NCBI GenBank assembly: GCA_937862885.1
Contig: CALMEE010000122.1
Coordinates: 62,001-126,000, forward strand
Direction of reading: 5' to 3'
DNA length: 64,000 bases
Origin: an uncultured Planctomycetaceae bacterium
Lineage (GTDB): Bacteria; Planctomycetota; Planctomycetia; Pirellulales; Pirellulaceae
Positions 8,816 to 18,039 of this stretch are shown one piece after another (position 1 is the first letter of the stretch; every line of letters begins with the position of its first letter). The notes beneath the pieces are model-generated. The model did not search any database, was not told the origin of the DNA, and saw only the letters and a list, made by a program, of their open reading frames with translations. The position numbers and the translations under genes are program-made.

Positions 8816-11044
8816 ATGTTGAATGCTGCTAGATTGAACAAGCAAAGGATTCTTGACCTAGCAACCATTTCTGTTACTGCTTTGGCATGTGCCATTTCAG
8901 TGAGCTTGATCTTAGGCGCTCGCAGCAACACTCAAGATTGGCAAAATTGGGTAGATGTCAAATCCCATGACCGCCAAGTGTTCGACGATTTTCAAAAACA
9001 TTTTGGGTCGAGCGATTATATTCTGGCGAGTTGGGATGGATGCCGAGTCGACGATGAACGGTTAATCGAGTTTAAGCGGAAGATCGACGCACTTGATGAA
9101 CAAAATCTCGTTGACCATATTGTGTCTGGCATGGATATCATCGAGCAGCTTACTCAGCGGGATGCTGGCTTTTCGGCATCTCAAGCTCGTCGCCGTTTAA
9201 AAAACGTGTTCTTTGGCAATGATCTGGAGGTGACGTGCGTCTCGATAAAGCTGAGTGATCAAGGATCACATAATCGGCGCGAGTCGGTTGAACTCCTCTA
9301 TAACATAGCAGACCAGGTGACAGGTCTAGGACGAGATAAGCTGAAACTGCTGGGCCACGCTTATCTCACGGTCGAGATGGATCGGCTTACAAAAAGAACA
9401 GCCTTGTGGGCACCACCGGCCTTGCTCGCGGCACTTGTTGTTGCGTGGCTCGGCGTGCATTCGTTTCGCTTGATACTCGTCCCGATGATTGTGAGTGGCG
9501 TTGCCGGTTTGTTTTCGCTGGCCATCGCAGTCGTAATCAATGGTGAGTTGAATGGCCTATTGGTTGTCATGCCCTGCTTGGTGATCACCATTTGCCTATC
9601 GTCGGCCGTCCATGCACTTAAACATTTTCAGATTGCTGTTTCGCAGGGAGTAAGCGAACCGGAGAAAAAAATGGTGCTGACAGCCGCACGTCCCGTGGTT
9701 TTCGCCATGTTTACCTCCGCGGTGGGCGTCGGGTCGCTGATTGTCGGTCGTGTCCCCGCAGTGAAGCAGTTTGGCACGTTCTCAGCCATAGCGATCATCG
9801 TGGCACTAATTTTATTGATGACGCTTTTTCCCAGCTTGCTTAGACTGCTCCAGATTCAACGCGTTACCAATTACGGCTCGCTCAGCAAAGAACTCGACCC
9901 GTTACGTCGCAGATTATTTGAACTGGCGACTCGTCGGCCAATGCTGACCGTTGCTGCCATGATATGTGTCTTGGCGTTTGCGGTCGCGGGATTATCTCGA
10001 CTTAACGTCAACTTGGACAGTGCGGCGTTAATTCGCAAATATAGCAAGTTCAGCCAAGATCGGCTCTGGTTTGAGGAGCAAGGCTTGGCGAGTAAAGCCG
10101 TCGAATTTGTGGTCTGGTTCGATCGTGCCAGCGAAGAGGATGTTCATTTACAGGTTCGCTCGTTGTTGCACATTCAGGCAGTATTGAATGAAGATCCGCG
10201 AGTCTTATCCTCAGTATCGATTGCCAGTCTAATACATCACTCAAAGTATCCGTCCTTGTCGCGCGGCGTGCGCGACTTGAGTTATCGCACCACATTCAAC
10301 GAGGGATTGTTGGCGCGGCAATCGCAATTGGAGAACAATGGGCTACTGGCTGTGGTTGATGGACGATGGCACTGGCGAATTACGGCCTCTTGTCAAACCG
10401 ATGAACGCATTGATTTGAAAGACTTGATCGAAGACAACACAAGGAAAATCAAAGAGCTAAGTCTGCCGATGCCAGGGGAAGTGCACGTGATCGGAACGGG
10501 ATTGGTGCCGATCGCGCGGCAAGGACATCATAGTTTATTCGCCGATCTAACGTGGAGTTTCTTTCTTGCGTTCGCAATTATCACGCCGCTGGTCATTGTT
10601 CTATTGCGTTCCGTGGCTGGGGGGTTCCTTGCCATGTTACCTAACGTGTTTCCAGCAGGAGTCTTTTTCGGCATGTTAGGCTGGTTTGAATTTCCAGTTG
10701 ACGTTGGTTTGGTCCTTACCGCAAGTGTCGGTTTGGGTATCGCCGTCGATAACACGTTTCACTTCCTACACAACTTCCGGATGGCGTATATGCAAAAAGG
10801 TGAGTGCAGTCAGACCGTATGTATTGCGTACCAGCAGTGCAGTGGACCGATGCTCCTCACTACGGCCATCTGTTGTTCAAGTCTCATTATGTTTTCATTT
10901 GCCGAGTTTGTTCCCGCCAGCCAATTTGCCATCGCGATTGTATTAATTCTCTTGTTGGCGACAGCTGCTGACTTAATGTTTTTGCCTGCGTTGGTATCTT
11001 TGGCTCGGGGAACGTTGTTTGCAAGGGGGAGATCGAGACATTGA
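8816..11044 (+). CDS. MMPL/RND-superfamily transporter
   Basis: The 742-residue protein has the duplicated RND layout. There is an N-terminal helix and a ~160-residue extracytoplasmic domain, then a five-helix bundle at about residues 190-345. A second copy follows with its single helix near residue 380, another soluble domain, and a final bundle at about residues 580-735. The helix carrying GIAVDNTFHFL matches the Asp-containing proton-relay helix of MMPL and sterol-sensing-domain-like transporters. Such proteins move lipids or hydrophobic compounds outward using the proton gradient. No membrane-fusion partner or outer-membrane channel lies next to it, which favours a lipid-type MMPL over a tripartite drug pump. 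The ATG at 8816 has no clear ribosome binding site. The cargo is unknown. Confidence 0.8.
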   Translation: MLNAARLNKQRILDLATISVTALACAISVSLILGARSNTQDWQNWVDVKSHDRQVFDDFQKHFGSSDYILASWDGCRVDDERLIEFKRKIDALDEQNLVDHIVSGMDIIEQLTQRDAGFSASQARRRLKNVFFGNDLEVTCVSIKLSDQGSHNRRESVELLYNIADQVTGLGRDKLKLLGHAYLTVEMDRLTKRTALWAPPALLAALVVAWLGVHSFRLILVPMIVSGVAGLFSLAIAVVINGELNGLLVVMPCLVITICLSSAVHALKHFQIAVSQGVSEPEKKMVLTAARPVVFAMFTSAVGVGSLIVGRVPAVKQFGTFSAIAIIVALILLMTLFPSLLRLLQIQRVTNYGSLSKELDPLRRRLFELATRRPMLTVAAMICVLAFAVAGLSRLNVNLDSAALIRKYSKFSQDRLWFEEQGLASKAVEFVVWFDRASEEDVHLQVRSLLHIQAVLNEDPRVLSSVSIASLIHHSKYPSLSRGVRDLSYRTTFNEGLLARQSQLENNGLLAVVDGRWHWRITASCQTDERIDLKDLIEDNTRKIKELSLPMPGEVHVIGTGLVPIARQGHHSLFADLTWSFFLAFAIITPLVIVLLRSVAGGFLAMLPNVFPAGVFFGMLGWFEFPVDVGLVLTASVGLGIAVDNTFHFLHNFRMAYMQKGECSQTVCIAYQQCSGPMLLTTAICCSSLIMFSFAEFVPASQFAIAIVLILLLATAADLMFLPALVSLARGTLFARGRSRH

Positions 11045-11205
11045 AAGCGAAGGAACTCGCTTAAACATTTGAAACAATCGTGCTACAATTTGGGCTTACG
11101 ATTGGCTCACTGGAATCTACGGACCGGAGTCGCTGTGTCGCGCTAAATGTGACCAATGCAATCATCTAATCCAATATCTGTATTGAACTTGAAAGGGAAA
11201 GACTC

Positions 11206-11988
11206 ATGAATACGCCGCTTGAACATCGCAGTTTGGCCATCAGCAAAAGCGGAAGGGTGGGACGACGACAATTCTTGCAAGTTACTTCTGCAACATTGCT
11301 CGCCAGCGGCGCAGCCTGCACATTCCCCTCGTGCGTGGCCAGCGACTCGGCATTCAAACAGGTTGGATCCGCCGAGACGTTTCCTGACTTCGAGTTACCA
11401 GAACTTCCCTATGCATACGATGCCTTGGAACCTGTCATCGATAGTAAAACGATGAACATTCACCATACGAAACACCACCAGGGATACGTTACGAATTTGA
11501 ATAAGGCTTTGGAGGGGCATGCTGAACTGGCCGGCCATAGCCTGGATGATCTATTGCGAAAATTAAACGACTTGCCGGAATCGATTCGAACAGCAGTTCG
11601 CAATCATGGCGGTGGACATGCCAACCACAATCTATTCTGGCGTGTGATGCGCTCGCCGCGTGATGTCAATACTCCTCAAGGCAAATTGGCGGAAGCAATT
11701 GCATCAACGTTCGACGGCTTTGAGAAATTTAAGGAAGTGTTCACCAAAGCTGCAATTGGGCAGTTTGGTAGTGGATGGGCTTGGCTTGTCAAAGCGGATG
11801 ATGGATTGTCGGTTGTCGCCACAGCGAATCAAGATAGTCCAATCACAAACGGTAAGCAGCCACTTTTGGGCATCGATGTGTGGGAGCATGCATATTATCT
11901 CAACTACCAAAATCGCCGTGCGGATTATGTCGACGCGTGGTGGCGAGTAGTTAACTGGGAAGAAGTGGCTAACAACTTCGCGGCTTAG
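11206..11988 (+). CDS. exported Mn-type superoxide dismutase
   Basis: The 260-residue protein is about 45 residues longer than a normal Fe/Mn SOD because of an N-terminal export signal with a Tat motif (GRRQFLQ) and a hydrophobic, Ala-rich stretch ending in Cys. The enzyme part is complete. Metal ligands are His-86 ([10 protein letters not shown]), His-141 (NHNLFW), Asp-224 and His-228 (DVWEHAYY). GGGHANH together with Gln in the ANQD segment is the Mn-SOD arrangement rather than the Fe-SOD one. It converts superoxide to peroxide and O2, here probably in the periplasm. The ATG follows GAAAGGGAAA, a good ribosome binding site. It stands alone and ends before a strong terminator shared with the convergent peptidase gene. 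Confidence 0.92.
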   Translation: MNTPLEHRSLAISKSGRVGRRQFLQVTSATLLASGAACTFPSCVASDSAFKQVGSAETFPDFELPELPYAYDALEPVIDSKTMNIHHTKHHQGYVTNLNKALEGHAELAGHSLDDLLRKLNDLPESIRTAVRNHGGGHANHNLFWRVMRSPRDVNTPQGKLAEAIASTFDGFEKFKEVFTKAAIGQFGSGWAWLVKADDGLSVVATANQDSPITNGKQPLLGIDVWEHAYYLNYQNRRADYVDAWWRVVNWEEVANNFAA

Positions 11989-12030
11989 ACAGCTTGAGCG
12001 CTGAGCAAAGTGAAGTCTTGAAGAAAATGA

Positions 12031-12060
12031 AGCCACGAGCGACGCGCTCGTGGCTTTTGC
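12031..12060. terminator. bidirectional rho-independent terminator
   Basis: A perfect 11-bp stem (AGCCACGAGCG, loop ACG, CGCTCGTGGCT; 12031-12055) is followed by TTTGCTTT on the plus strand and by a T-rich run on the minus strand. It lies between the convergent superoxide dismutase and M3 peptidase genes and can serve both. Confidence 0.85.
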
Positions 12061-12124
12061 TTTGCCAGGTTTCTTCGCAATGTCTGGATTCCAGCGAATC
12101 CTGAATACAGATCCGTCGTCGAGA

Positions 12125-14269
12125 CTATTCCTCTTTTAGGCCACGGCGAATCAGCAAACCATCGACCGAGGGTTCTCGTCCAGCGAACTCGATATACAAG
12201 TCCATCGGCTCTGAACTTCCCCCGCGAGATAGGATGCTGTTGCGAAATTGTTCGCCACTTTCACGAGAAAGTCCGCCACGACCCTGTACCAACGCAAACG
12301 AATCGGCCGCTAAGACTTCGCTCCACATGTACGCATAATAACTGGCCGCGTATCCTCCCGGCCAGACATGGGCGAAATATGCTGTCTTGTAGCGTGGTGG
12401 AACAGCAGGCAGATCCACGCCGTGCCTTCTTAACGAAGCAGCTTCGAAATCCTCCATATCTGTTGGCGCATTTTCCGGTGAAACCGCATGCCAGTCGAGG
12501 TCTAGCAATGCCGCTGAAATGTATTCCAGCGTGTCAAACCCTTGATTGAATTTGTTGGCCTGCAGCACTCGCTGCAGCAATTCATTGGGTAACACTTCGC
12601 CAGTCTGGTAATGCTTGGCGTAATTCTGCAGCACTTCTGGTTCGATCGACCAATCCTCTTGGAATGTCGAGGGGAACTCAACGAAGTCTCTCGGAACCGA
12701 TGTCCCAGCGAGCGAGGGGTACTCCACGTCGGAGAACAGTCCATGAACGCCATGCCCCATTTCATGGAACATCGTGCTCGCTTCATCAAATGTCAGCAAG
12801 GCAGGGGCTCCCTCAGCAGGTTTCGGAATATTCATCACATTGATGATTACCGGTTTGGTGCCTTGTAAACGAGATTGGGTGACAAATGAACTCATCCATG
12901 CACCACCTCGTTTTTCAGGTCGAGCAAAATAGTCGGCGTAGAACAAACCAACGGTCGAGCCGTCTTCGTTGAATACATCAAAGACGCGCACATCAGGATG
13001 GTAGACGGGAATATCGAACCGCTCGCTAAACGACACACCGAACAAGCGATTCATCGTGTAAAACACGCCATTTTTCAACACGCTATCCAGTTCCAAGTAT
13101 GGCTTAACTTGCGACGCATCGACATCATACTTTGCTTTTCGCACTCTTTCGGCATAGTACTCCCAGTCCCATGGCTGGACGTCGCCGTCGAGACCATCGG
13201 CCTTCATCATGGCCTTTATCTCCGCGGCTTCCTGCTTGGCCTTGTCGACCACGGCGGGCACCATATTCGTCAACATCTCCGAGGCAGCTTGAGGGGTCTT
13301 GGCCATTTGCGGTTCCAACGCATAATGCGCGTGGCTGGCATAGCCGAGCAACGCTGCCTTTTCCGCACGCAACCTAGCAAGTTGCAAAACCAACTCGCGA
13401 TTGTCAATTCCACCGTTTCTGCCCAAACCTCGATAGGCTGAGGCTTCCCAGACACGTTTACGCAAATCGCGGCTTTTGAGCGAAACGGTGATCGGTTGTC
13501 GAGTGGTATTCGTAATCACTACTAAATATTTTCCATCGTCGCCTCGATCAGCAGCTAACTTAGCGGCAGCGGCAATTTCGGCTTCGCTCATCCCGTCCAA
13601 CTCCTTGACGTCGTCAACCAAGACTGAGCGTTCTTTAGTAAGCGCCAGCAAGTTCTCTTGGAATTTCGCCGAGATCGACGACATCTCTTCATTAATCGCG
13701 CGGACTCGCGCCTGCTCCTCTGCATTCAATTGTGCACCGGCCCGCACAAAGCGAATATACGTTTCTTTGAGAAGCTGATGTTGTTCGCCATTGAGTTCCA
13801 GATTTTCACGATCGTCATACAATTGCTTGACGCGCGAGAACAACTGTGGATTTAAAAAAATATTATCCGAATGCGCTGCCAGCTTAGGCGCCATTTCGAT
13901 TTGAATTCGCTGCAATTCCGGATTGGTATTGGCGGAGGTCAAATTGAAGAAAACGCGCGAGACGCGAGTCAACAATTCCCCCGTTTTTTCCATGGCGACA
14001 ATCGTGTTTTCGAAAGAAGGTGGGTCGGGATTATTGGCGACTTCTAAGACTTCTTCGTATTGTTGTTTGATTCCGGCGTCGATTGCGGGCTGGAAATGCT
14101 CGTTCTTGATCTTGGTAAAGTCAGGTGCTTGAAACGGCAACGTACTGGGGACCGAAAACGGATTGTCACGGTCCAATTCAATTGTTTGAGCATGCATATG
14201 CGGTAAACTAGTAAGAGTCATGGCAATCAAGCCAAATGATAAAGGAATTACGAAAAAGAATTTTGTCAT
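12125..14269 (-). CDS. exported M3-family oligopeptidase (Dcp/OpdA-like)
   Basis: The 714-residue protein has the M3 zinc motif HEMGH at about residues 502-506, followed by FVEFPSTFQEDW, which supplies the third zinc ligand. Length and layout match peptidyl-dipeptidase Dcp and oligopeptidase A. Both are long alpha-helical enzymes that cleave short peptides inside a deep channel. A signal peptide (MTKFFF... to MHAQ) sends it out of the cytoplasm, which fits breakdown of peptides in the periplasm. The ATG at 14269 is preferred over a longer frame from 14377, since it begins the signal peptide and follows a GGAGCAGACCTC stretch. Dcp versus OpdA specificity cannot be decided. Confidence 0.88.
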   Translation of the reverse strand: MTKFFFVIPLSFGLIAMTLTSLPHMHAQTIELDRDNPFSVPSTLPFQAPDFTKIKNEHFQPAIDAGIKQQYEEVLEVANNPDPPSFENTIVAMEKTGELLTRVSRVFFNLTSANTNPELQRIQIEMAPKLAAHSDNIFLNPQLFSRVKQLYDDRENLELNGEQHQLLKETYIRFVRAGAQLNAEEQARVRAINEEMSSISAKFQENLLALTKERSVLVDDVKELDGMSEAEIAAAAKLAADRGDDGKYLVVITNTTRQPITVSLKSRDLRKRVWEASAYRGLGRNGGIDNRELVLQLARLRAEKAALLGYASHAHYALEPQMAKTPQAASEMLTNMVPAVVDKAKQEAAEIKAMMKADGLDGDVQPWDWEYYAERVRKAKYDVDASQVKPYLELDSVLKNGVFYTMNRLFGVSFSERFDIPVYHPDVRVFDVFNEDGSTVGLFYADYFARPEKRGGAWMSSFVTQSRLQGTKPVIINVMNIPKPAEGAPALLTFDEASTMFHEMGHGVHGLFSDVEYPSLAGTSVPRDFVEFPSTFQEDWSIEPEVLQNYAKHYQTGEVLPNELLQRVLQANKFNQGFDTLEYISAALLDLDWHAVSPENAPTDMEDFEAASLRRHGVDLPAVPPRYKTAYFAHVWPGGYAASYYAYMWSEVLAADSFALVQGRGGLSRESGEQFRNSILSRGGSSEPMDLYIEFAGREPSVDGLLIRRGLKEE

Positions 14270-14608
14270 GAGGTCTGCTCCAGAATAGATTATTGGATTG
14301 AGTCGACCTTCTTGTTTGCACCGCCAATTTGTACATGACGAGCGGGCTGTAATGGCCCCAAGAAGAACGGAACACATATTCTCAGATGTCTGTGCAATAT
14401 TCGGGAATCAGGAATCGATTCCAGAATGCACCCCCATAGTTTTAAACTTAACATTGGCCAGCGTCAATTATTGAGGTCCTGCGGCGAGTGGCTACTCAAC
14501 GAATTCGGAATCGACTAGCCTTAAGATCGCCCGCGATGGTCTCGCGGCGAACGCAAAGATGGTTGGAAAATTGTGGGACCATTGTCGAAATCACTTTTGG
14601 AGGAAAAC
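14270..14608. other. divergent promoter region
   Basis: These 339 bases separate the minus-strand M3 peptidase from the plus-strand dienelactone hydrolase and should hold both promoters. No confident -35/-10 pair or operator was seen. Confidence 0.4.
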
Positions 14609-15418
14609 ATGCTCAAGGCAGTTCAATTGTGTTTGACCTTACTCTGTATAACTTGTGTCGCAAGTATCTATGGTCAAGATTGGGCGAAAGCTCGCTTGGA
14701 AGAATCACCACGACATGGCGAATGGGTCGAGATCGAGCAAGGCGACCGAAAATTGCAAGCTTTCTTGGTTTTTCCGGAAATCAAGGACAAGGCAACCGCA
14801 GTGATCGTGATTCACGAAATCTTTGGGCTCACCGATTGGGTTCGAGGTGTTGCAGATCAACTGGCGGAAGCGGGCTACATTGCGATCGCACCGGATTTAT
14901 TATCCGGCATGGGTAAGGACGGAGGTGGAACATCGAGTTTTGGTGGTGAAGAAGTTCGCCGAGCGATCGCTGGTTTGTCCCTTGAGCAAATCACGGCTGA
15001 TTTGAACGCCGCCTTGAAATATGTTGAAGAATTGCCAGCCTGTAATGGAAAAGTGGTTGTGACCGGCTTTTGCTGGGGCGGTACGCAAACGTTTAATTTC
15101 GCGACCAACAATTCGAAGATCCTGGCTGCGTTCCCATTTTACGGCACGGCTCCGCGCGAGGCTGATGCGATCGCCAGGATCGAGTGTCCTGTATACGCGT
15201 TCTACGCTGAAAACGACGCGCGTGTGAATGCCACCATCGACGACACCAAGCGACAGATGCAGGAACACGAAAAGAAATTTGATTCGGTCATGTATGACCA
15301 AGCCGGTCACGGTTTCATGCGCGCTGGCGAAGCTCCCGATGCCAACACCGCCAACAAACTTGCTCGTGAAGCGGCCTGGGCGCGTTTGAAAGAAATCTTG
15401 TCAGGTTTAAACGACTGA
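14609..15418 (+). CDS. exported dienelactone hydrolase family protein
   Basis: The 269-residue alpha/beta hydrolase starts at an ATG preceded by GGAGGAAAAC, a strong ribosome binding site. An N-terminal signal peptide (about residues 1-22) precedes the enzyme. The catalytic triad of the dienelactone hydrolase family is visible: Cys-155 in GFCWGG, Asp-203 in YAENDARV and His-234 in AGHGFMR. EIFGLTDWVRGVADQLAEAG is the usual oxyanion-loop region. The family opens cyclic ester intermediates of catechol breakdown, but many members act on other esters, so the substrate is open. An exported intradiol dioxygenase lies ~6 kb upstream, which may or may not be related. The stop lies 11 bases from the convergent PhoX gene. 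Confidence 0.85.
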   Translation: MLKAVQLCLTLLCITCVASIYGQDWAKARLEESPRHGEWVEIEQGDRKLQAFLVFPEIKDKATAVIVIHEIFGLTDWVRGVADQLAEAGYIAIAPDLLSGMGKDGGGTSSFGGEEVRRAIAGLSLEQITADLNAALKYVEELPACNGKVVVTGFCWGGTQTFNFATNNSKILAAFPFYGTAPREADAIARIECPVYAFYAENDARVNATIDDTKRQMQEHEKKFDSVMYDQAGHGFMRAGEAPDANTANKLAREAAWARLKEILSGLND

Positions 15419-15429
15419 CATTTTTTAGT

Positions 15430-17370
15430 TCAAGATCCAATCGGTCGCCCGTCGAGTCGCCGCACGACGATCGTGGCGGAACGCGGGCGTCCTCCGCTGG
15501 ACCCGTCCGGCCATTGGCTGTACATATTGGGATCGAAGGCATCGCTGACTTCATCGGCAGGTTCACCTGGATGCTGAATGTTCACGAACATCACCGTACG
15601 ATCAGGTGTCATGGCGTTACCGGTAATTTCGCATCCCAATGGTCCGGTAAGGAAGCGACGAATCTCGCCAGTCGAAGGATCTGCGGCCAGCATCATGTTG
15701 TTTCCCAACTCTTCGAAGCCAGGTTGCCCAAGCACCGATGACGATACATCGGTCTGGATCCACAAAATGCCGCTGGAGTCAAATTTCAAACCATCTGGGC
15801 AAGCAAACGAATCGCCGTTAATTGTACCACGATGTGCTGGCTCGCTTTGAGCAGCATTTCCTGCCAAGACAAACACTTTCCAGCGAAACGTCAATGATGC
15901 GGCATCTTGATCATCTTCTTGCCAGCGAACAATATGACCATAAATATTCTTGGAACGCGGGTTCGCGGCATTGCTCACGCTGCGTCCTTTGTTATTCGTC
16001 AATGACACAAATACTTCACCCGACACGGGATGGACGGCGACCCATTCAGGTCGATCCATTGGGGTCGCTCCCACCAGAGTTGCCGCCTGGCGACTGAAAA
16101 CAGCGATTTCAGCCGATGTCAAATCAGCCAATTCAACGCGGTTGGGCGACAGTTCTAGCCATTCTCCGCGTCCTCCTTCATCGAACCGGGCGACATACAA
16201 CGTTCCATCATCCAGCAGGCTACTGGTCGATTCGACGCCTACCGCTGATTTGGTTTCTGTATCATAAGCCTGTCGCGAAACATATTTGTAGATGTATTCG
16301 TCAGCTTGATCATCACCCATGTAAACGACAACACGTCGATCGGCGGCAAGTGTCAGCTCCGCGTTTTCATGACGGAATCGACCGAGGGCTGTGCGTTTAA
16401 CAGGAACTGATTTTGGATTCAGTGGATCGACTTCAACCACATAACCGAAACGCAACGAGTCATTATCCGGATCCGCCAAATCAAATCGGCGATCTTGTTG
16501 CCACCAGCGAAATGAGGAAACCTTTACACCGTCGATATTGTAGGTGTAACCACTGGCTTGCAGTCCGTAGCGAACTTGGTTTTCATCGGGCGAAAAATCG
16601 GTCTGATCGGTTCCAAACACGCCCTGAAAATTTTCTTCACACTTCAGATAGGTGCCCCACGGAGTCCGACCAGCTGCGCAGTTGTTCAACGTGCCCAGAA
16701 CGTGCGTTCCGATCAATTCACTCGCGGGCCCGGAAATTCGCAGCGGCGTATTCGCAGTCAACCGTCGCGCTCGCGGCGAATCGATGACTTTCCAAGTTTG
16801 GTCTGCTTGTCGGGCGATTTCCACAATAGAAATTCCGTGTGCCGCTTGTGACTTGCGCACCTTTTCCTCAAGCATCGCGGAGGGAGGCATCGGTTGAAGT
16901 CCATCGCTAAACAAAAGAACTTGATCGGTGTACTCATGATTGACGCACAGGATTCCCTGCAAATTTGGGTCTACCCCGGGAATCGCAAAATATTCCATGC
17001 CATCGTGTCCCATTCCAGCTTGAAGTTCCTGGTCGGCTGCAGAATCTGACGCGTCCATCTGGAACCGTGGCGCAACTCCATTGATGGGATCGCCCCAGCG
17101 ATAGAGGACTTCGGCCACGTATCCCTCGGGAACCACAACTGCATCACGTTGTGACGTCGGTACACCAGTAAATTGAAACAGTTCGGAAGTAAATCGAGAA
17201 GCAGACCTGTCGCCCAAGCGTTTCAATTCCGCTGCGGAACTCGGCGCGAGCAAGGCTCCACAAGCGGAGGCAAAGGTCACATGCAGAAAGTCACGACGGT
17301 CGATGGCTTCCTCGACGATTTTCGAAAGCGATTTCGGCACTGGAGGCGATTTTTTATGGGTAGAAGACAT
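15430..17370 (-). CDS. PhoX-family (DUF839) exported phosphatase
   Basis: The 646-residue protein has a Tat signal (DRRDFLHVT followed by a hydrophobic Ala-rich run) and a long beta-propeller-like body with PhoX-family segments such as CVNHEYTDQ, ADQLQAGMGHDGMEYF-like residues near 85-105, and NNCAAGRTPWGTYL. PhoX enzymes are calcium- and iron-dependent alkaline phosphatases that release phosphate from organic esters outside the cytoplasm. The ~600-residue length and Tat route match the family. Specific metal-ligand positions could not be assigned by eye. There is no Pho-box or Pst operon nearby, so phosphate control is not visible. Some DUF839 proteins are annotated only as hypothetical, so the activity is likely but not proven. 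Confidence 0.8.
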   Translation of the reverse strand: MSSTHKKSPPVPKSLSKIVEEAIDRRDFLHVTFASACGALLAPSSAAELKRLGDRSASRFTSELFQFTGVPTSQRDAVVVPEGYVAEVLYRWGDPINGVAPRFQMDASDSAADQELQAGMGHDGMEYFAIPGVDPNLQGILCVNHEYTDQVLLFSDGLQPMPPSAMLEEKVRKSQAAHGISIVEIARQADQTWKVIDSPRARRLTANTPLRISGPASELIGTHVLGTLNNCAAGRTPWGTYLKCEENFQGVFGTDQTDFSPDENQVRYGLQASGYTYNIDGVKVSSFRWWQQDRRFDLADPDNDSLRFGYVVEVDPLNPKSVPVKRTALGRFRHENAELTLAADRRVVVYMGDDQADEYIYKYVSRQAYDTETKSAVGVESTSSLLDDGTLYVARFDEGGRGEWLELSPNRVELADLTSAEIAVFSRQAATLVGATPMDRPEWVAVHPVSGEVFVSLTNNKGRSVSNAANPRSKNIYGHIVRWQEDDQDAASLTFRWKVFVLAGNAAQSEPAHRGTINGDSFACPDGLKFDSSGILWIQTDVSSSVLGQPGFEELGNNMMLAADPSTGEIRRFLTGPLGCEITGNAMTPDRTVMFVNIQHPGEPADEVSDAFDPNMYSQWPDGSSGGRPRSATIVVRRLDGRPIGS

Positions 17371-18039
17371 TTTTCAAAATTTCAAGAATGACAGTATTAA
17401 TACAGGAATTTCACGTGAATAATCGGCTGTCTCATTGTTCACCAGGGACAAAAACCTGAAGGCAAACACGAATCAAATAATTCATCACTCGATCTCGAAC
17501 ATCGCATGAGGTCGAGCAAACGAATTTCCGTGGCAGACTTCGACGAGCAGCGCAACCGTGACGTCGACTGCGAAAATGCGGACAATTTTAAGCACAACCG
17601 CGCATTGCATGCTTGCGAACAGCGACAACGGTAATGGAAACGATTATACCGGGTTCGCATTTTTATGGCAGATAACGCACAAGCGAATTAACCGAACGTT
17701 CATATATTGCAAGTGATCGGGACCCGCCTCATTGCAGCATTCGCGAAGCCGAGTTGAGCAACTATAATCTAGTGATCGAGCGTCCAGAAATCTCGCTCAT
17801 GAGCCGACCCAGACCGAAGTCCAGACTCGTGAAGGTCACTGCAGGGCGTTGGCTCGTTATGAAGATTCCTGGGTACGTCTAGGCTCTCGAAAGTGTGGGT
17901 CGCTCAACACTGGTTCACCAAGCCGAAAATGTCCGAGGGAGTAAACACCACGCATTTGCGGACTTACGAATTACTGAGGGATCGACGATTCCAACTTCGC
18001 TTGAACGCGTACATTAACTGAAACAAAATTAGACGTCAC
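17371..18039. other. 669-base intergenic region, no gene seen
   Basis: The region holds only short frames, including a 27-codon one at 17799-17882 that lacks a ribosome binding site. No tRNA, terminator or clear repeat was found. It separates the divergent PhoX and glycosyltransferase genes, so both promoters should be here. Confidence 0.45.

Noticed and set aside
13132-13377. Plus-strand frame inside the M3 peptidase gene
   Set aside because: It lies entirely within a well-supported gene on the opposite strand and has biased Arg/Pro/Ser composition typical of a shadow frame.
17799-17882. 27-codon frame between PhoX and the GT4 gene
   Set aside because: No ribosome binding site and no conservation can be judged; too short to support.
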